Shown here piece after piece: positions 6,230 to 7,303 of a stretch of 7,303 nucleotides of DNA (position 1 is its first letter; each line of letters starts with the position of its first letter). The translations under genes and the position numbers were made by a program. The notes under the pieces were generated by a model that searched no databases, was not told where the DNA came from, and worked only from the letters and a program-made list of their open reading frames with translations. The DNA comes from Methylococcaceae bacterium (lineage in GTDB: Bacteria; Pseudomonadota; Gammaproteobacteria; Methylococcales; UBA1147). The DNA is taken from positions 1 to 7,303 of the forward strand of contig JAKEEL010000101.1 of NCBI GenBank assembly GCA_022616595.1, in the 5' to 3' direction.

Positions 6230-6382
6230 ATGAGTTCACGTTTTCGACATACGATTGCTTCGGAGATTTCGAAGCGGCTCCGGACCCCCAAGCCCATCTG
6301 GAGTACCCCGGTGAAGCGCGATACGCGCCAGGTCGAGCCGCTTCAAACCGGCTGGCTCAACCACGCCGCGGATGAAAGCTGA
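6230..6382 (+). CDS. Possible small basic protein, 50 residues, opposing birA and coaX
   Basis: An ATG-started frame of 50 codons runs against the flanking genes, fills the birA-coaX gap and overlaps the last 26 bases of birA. The product is basic and soluble-looking, beginning MSSRFRHTIASEISKRL and containing PIWSTPVKRDTR; I recognise no family. In its favour, GC at third positions is about 82% over codons 11-50 by my hand count, against about 55% at positions one and two, which resembles coding sequence. Against it, the ribosome binding site is weak (GGGAAG, about 11 bases away), its start is only 21 bases from the divergent coaX start, and the inverted repeat at 6271-6344 could explain the sequence as structured noncoding DNA. 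I treat it as a candidate only. Confidence 0.3.
   Translation: MSSRFRHTIASEISKRLRTPKPIWSTPVKRDTRQVEPLQTGWLNHAADES
6271..6344. repeat. Inverted repeat with nested hairpin in the birA-coaX gap
   Basis: GAAGCGGCTC (6271-6280) and GAGCCGCTTC (6335-6344) are exact reverse complements, and pairing extends imperfectly on both sides (TTTC/GAAA-like outside, GGACC/GGTC inside). Between them, GCGCG-ATA-CGCGC (6316-6328) is a perfect 5-bp hairpin. The RNA from birA could fold into a branched structure just after its stop. It could be an operon-internal attenuator, an mRNA processing element, or one copy of a dispersed intergenic repeat. No T-run is seen. Confidence 0.4.
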
Positions 6383-7303
6383 CTTCCCCCGAGGCGAAGC
6401 TGCGCAATTCACGGTCGCTCGTATAAAGCTGAATCAGCCCCTCGTCGCTGATGCCCGAAACAATGCCCGAAATTTCGTGCCCGGCCAGGTGAAGATCAAC
6501 TGTCTTGCCGTGCATGCAATCCAATGCCCTCCATTCGGAAAGAAATGGCATTAAACCGCTTTGGTCGAAATTGGCAACGGCAGGCAGAATTTCATTGATC
6601 AGGGAGGCAACCAATCGATTGCGGCCAGGCTTCGATCGATTGTTGATCGTATCCAGATCGACCCATTCCTGTTCGATCGCCGCGCCCTCTGCCGCACTCA
6701 TCGCGTAATTCAGCCCCAGTCCGACAACGATGGTACAAGGACCCTGCGCCTCGCCCCACAATTCAATCAGAATTCCACCGAGTTTCTTACCATGCCATAA
6801 GATGTCGTTGGGCCACTTCAAACCAAGATCGGTGATCCCCATAGCGACCAGAGCGCGGACCGCGGCAACGCCGACTGCGAGACTTAGACCCGATACGCAC
6901 GCTGGCCCGCCCGGATATTGCCATGCCAGGGACATATAGACATTATTGCCGAATGGTGAAATCCAGCGTCTACCGCCGCGACCTTTACCGGCGGTTTGTG
7001 ATTCAGCCAGACAGATCGCTCCCTTCAGCCCGGGTCCGGCCGGCAAGGAACTCAGAAAGCGGTTGGTCGAATCGATTCGATCGTGGATATAAAATGCACC
7101 GGTTGCTTCGATCACATCGTGTGTCAGCGCGGGTCGGATCAGCGTTTCATCCAGCAACTCCAGTGATCGGACCAGCCGATAACCGCGGCCGGATACCGCA
7201 TCGATAGGAATGCCAAGCCCGGAAAGACCGCTGACGTGCTTCCATATGCTGGTCCGGCTTATTCCGAGTTCCTTTGCAAGGAAATTTCCGGAATGGAATC
7301 GGC
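6357..7303 (-). CDS. birA: Bifunctional biotin-protein ligase / biotin operon repressor, 5' end outside window
   Basis: About 314 residues are visible and the reading frame is open to the right edge, so only a short N-terminal piece should be missing. The enzyme makes biotinyl-AMP and transfers biotin to a lysine of carrier proteins such as the acetyl-CoA carboxylase BCCP subunit. The first 35-40 visible residues form a winged helix-turn-helix (FLAKELGISRTSIWKHV, then GRGYRLV), as in E. coli BirA, so DNA binding and repression of biotin genes are expected. The ligase domain shows AGKGRGGRRW (visible residues 104-113, the biotinyl-AMP loop), KWPNDI near 162, and KKLGGILIE. The C-terminal SH3-like domain starts near visible residue 268. 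A TTG at 7155-7157 could look like a start but is internal, because the helix-turn-helix lies upstream in the same frame. coaX follows. Confidence 0.95.
   Translation of the reverse strand, partial: RFHSGNFLAKELGISRTSIWKHVSGLSGLGIPIDAVSGRGYRLVRSLELLDETLIRPALTHDVIEATGAFYIHDRIDSTNRFLSSLPAGPGLKGAICLAESQTAGKGRGGRRWISPFGNNVYMSLAWQYPGGPACVSGLSLAVGVAAVRALVAMGITDLGLKWPNDILWHGKKLGGILIELWGEAQGPCTIVVGLGLNYAMSAAEGAAIEQEWVDLDTINNRSKPGRNRLVASLINEILPAVANFDQSGLMPFLSEWRALDCMHGKTVDLHLAGHEISGIVSGISDEGLIQLYTSDRELRSFASGEVSFHPRRG

Noticed and set aside
7155..7157. TTG as the start of birA
   Set aside because: The winged helix-turn-helix is encoded in frame upstream to the window edge, so the TTG is internal.

Overview
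The window reads as chromosomal DNA from a Gammaproteobacterium. The best evidence is the minus-strand run birA - coaX - SPOR-domain gene, an order I associate with that class (Pseudomonas and methanotroph relatives, from memory). The genus cannot be fixed from sequence alone. The window has six clear protein genes, one broken gene fragment at the left edge and one possible small gene. I see no transposase, CRISPR array, rRNA or tRNA.

Left part (1-2301): the edge holds minus-strand radical SAM coding sequence around a GGEP motif. The frame has no usable start codon and no Fe-S cysteine motif upstream, so the gene looks 5'-truncated. Next, on the plus strand, is a membrane-anchored alkaline-phosphatase-superfamily (sulfatase-like) protein, best started at a TTG codon at 352. 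It has threonine where a sulfatase has the Cys/Ser that becomes formylglycine.

Middle (2302-4453): a 271-bp leader with two candidate promoters precedes a Prx6-type 1-Cys peroxiredoxin. The peroxiredoxin is followed by a perfect 13-bp inverted repeat. After another structured leader comes a stand-alone heme A synthase gene (ctaA), needed for heme a of aa3-type cytochrome oxidases. The protein has the EYxNR variant of the EXXHR motif and looks more Bacteroidetes-like than gammaproteobacterial.

Right part (4450-7303, minus strand, transcribed leftward): birA (biotin-protein ligase/biotin repressor, 5' end outside the window), coaX (type III pantothenate kinase, first step of CoA synthesis) and a membrane-anchored SPOR-domain protein. 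This is a cofactor housekeeping cluster with a peptidoglycan-binding envelope protein at its end. The SPOR gene and ctaA meet tail to tail, sharing the palindrome CTAG as both stop codons.

I do not see a convincing new multi-gene system. The items most worth a second look are the truncated radical SAM gene, the Thr-type sulfatase-like enzyme with its unassigned N-terminal domain, the atypical ctaA, and the birA-coaX gap, which carries both an inverted repeat and an opposing 50-codon reading frame.
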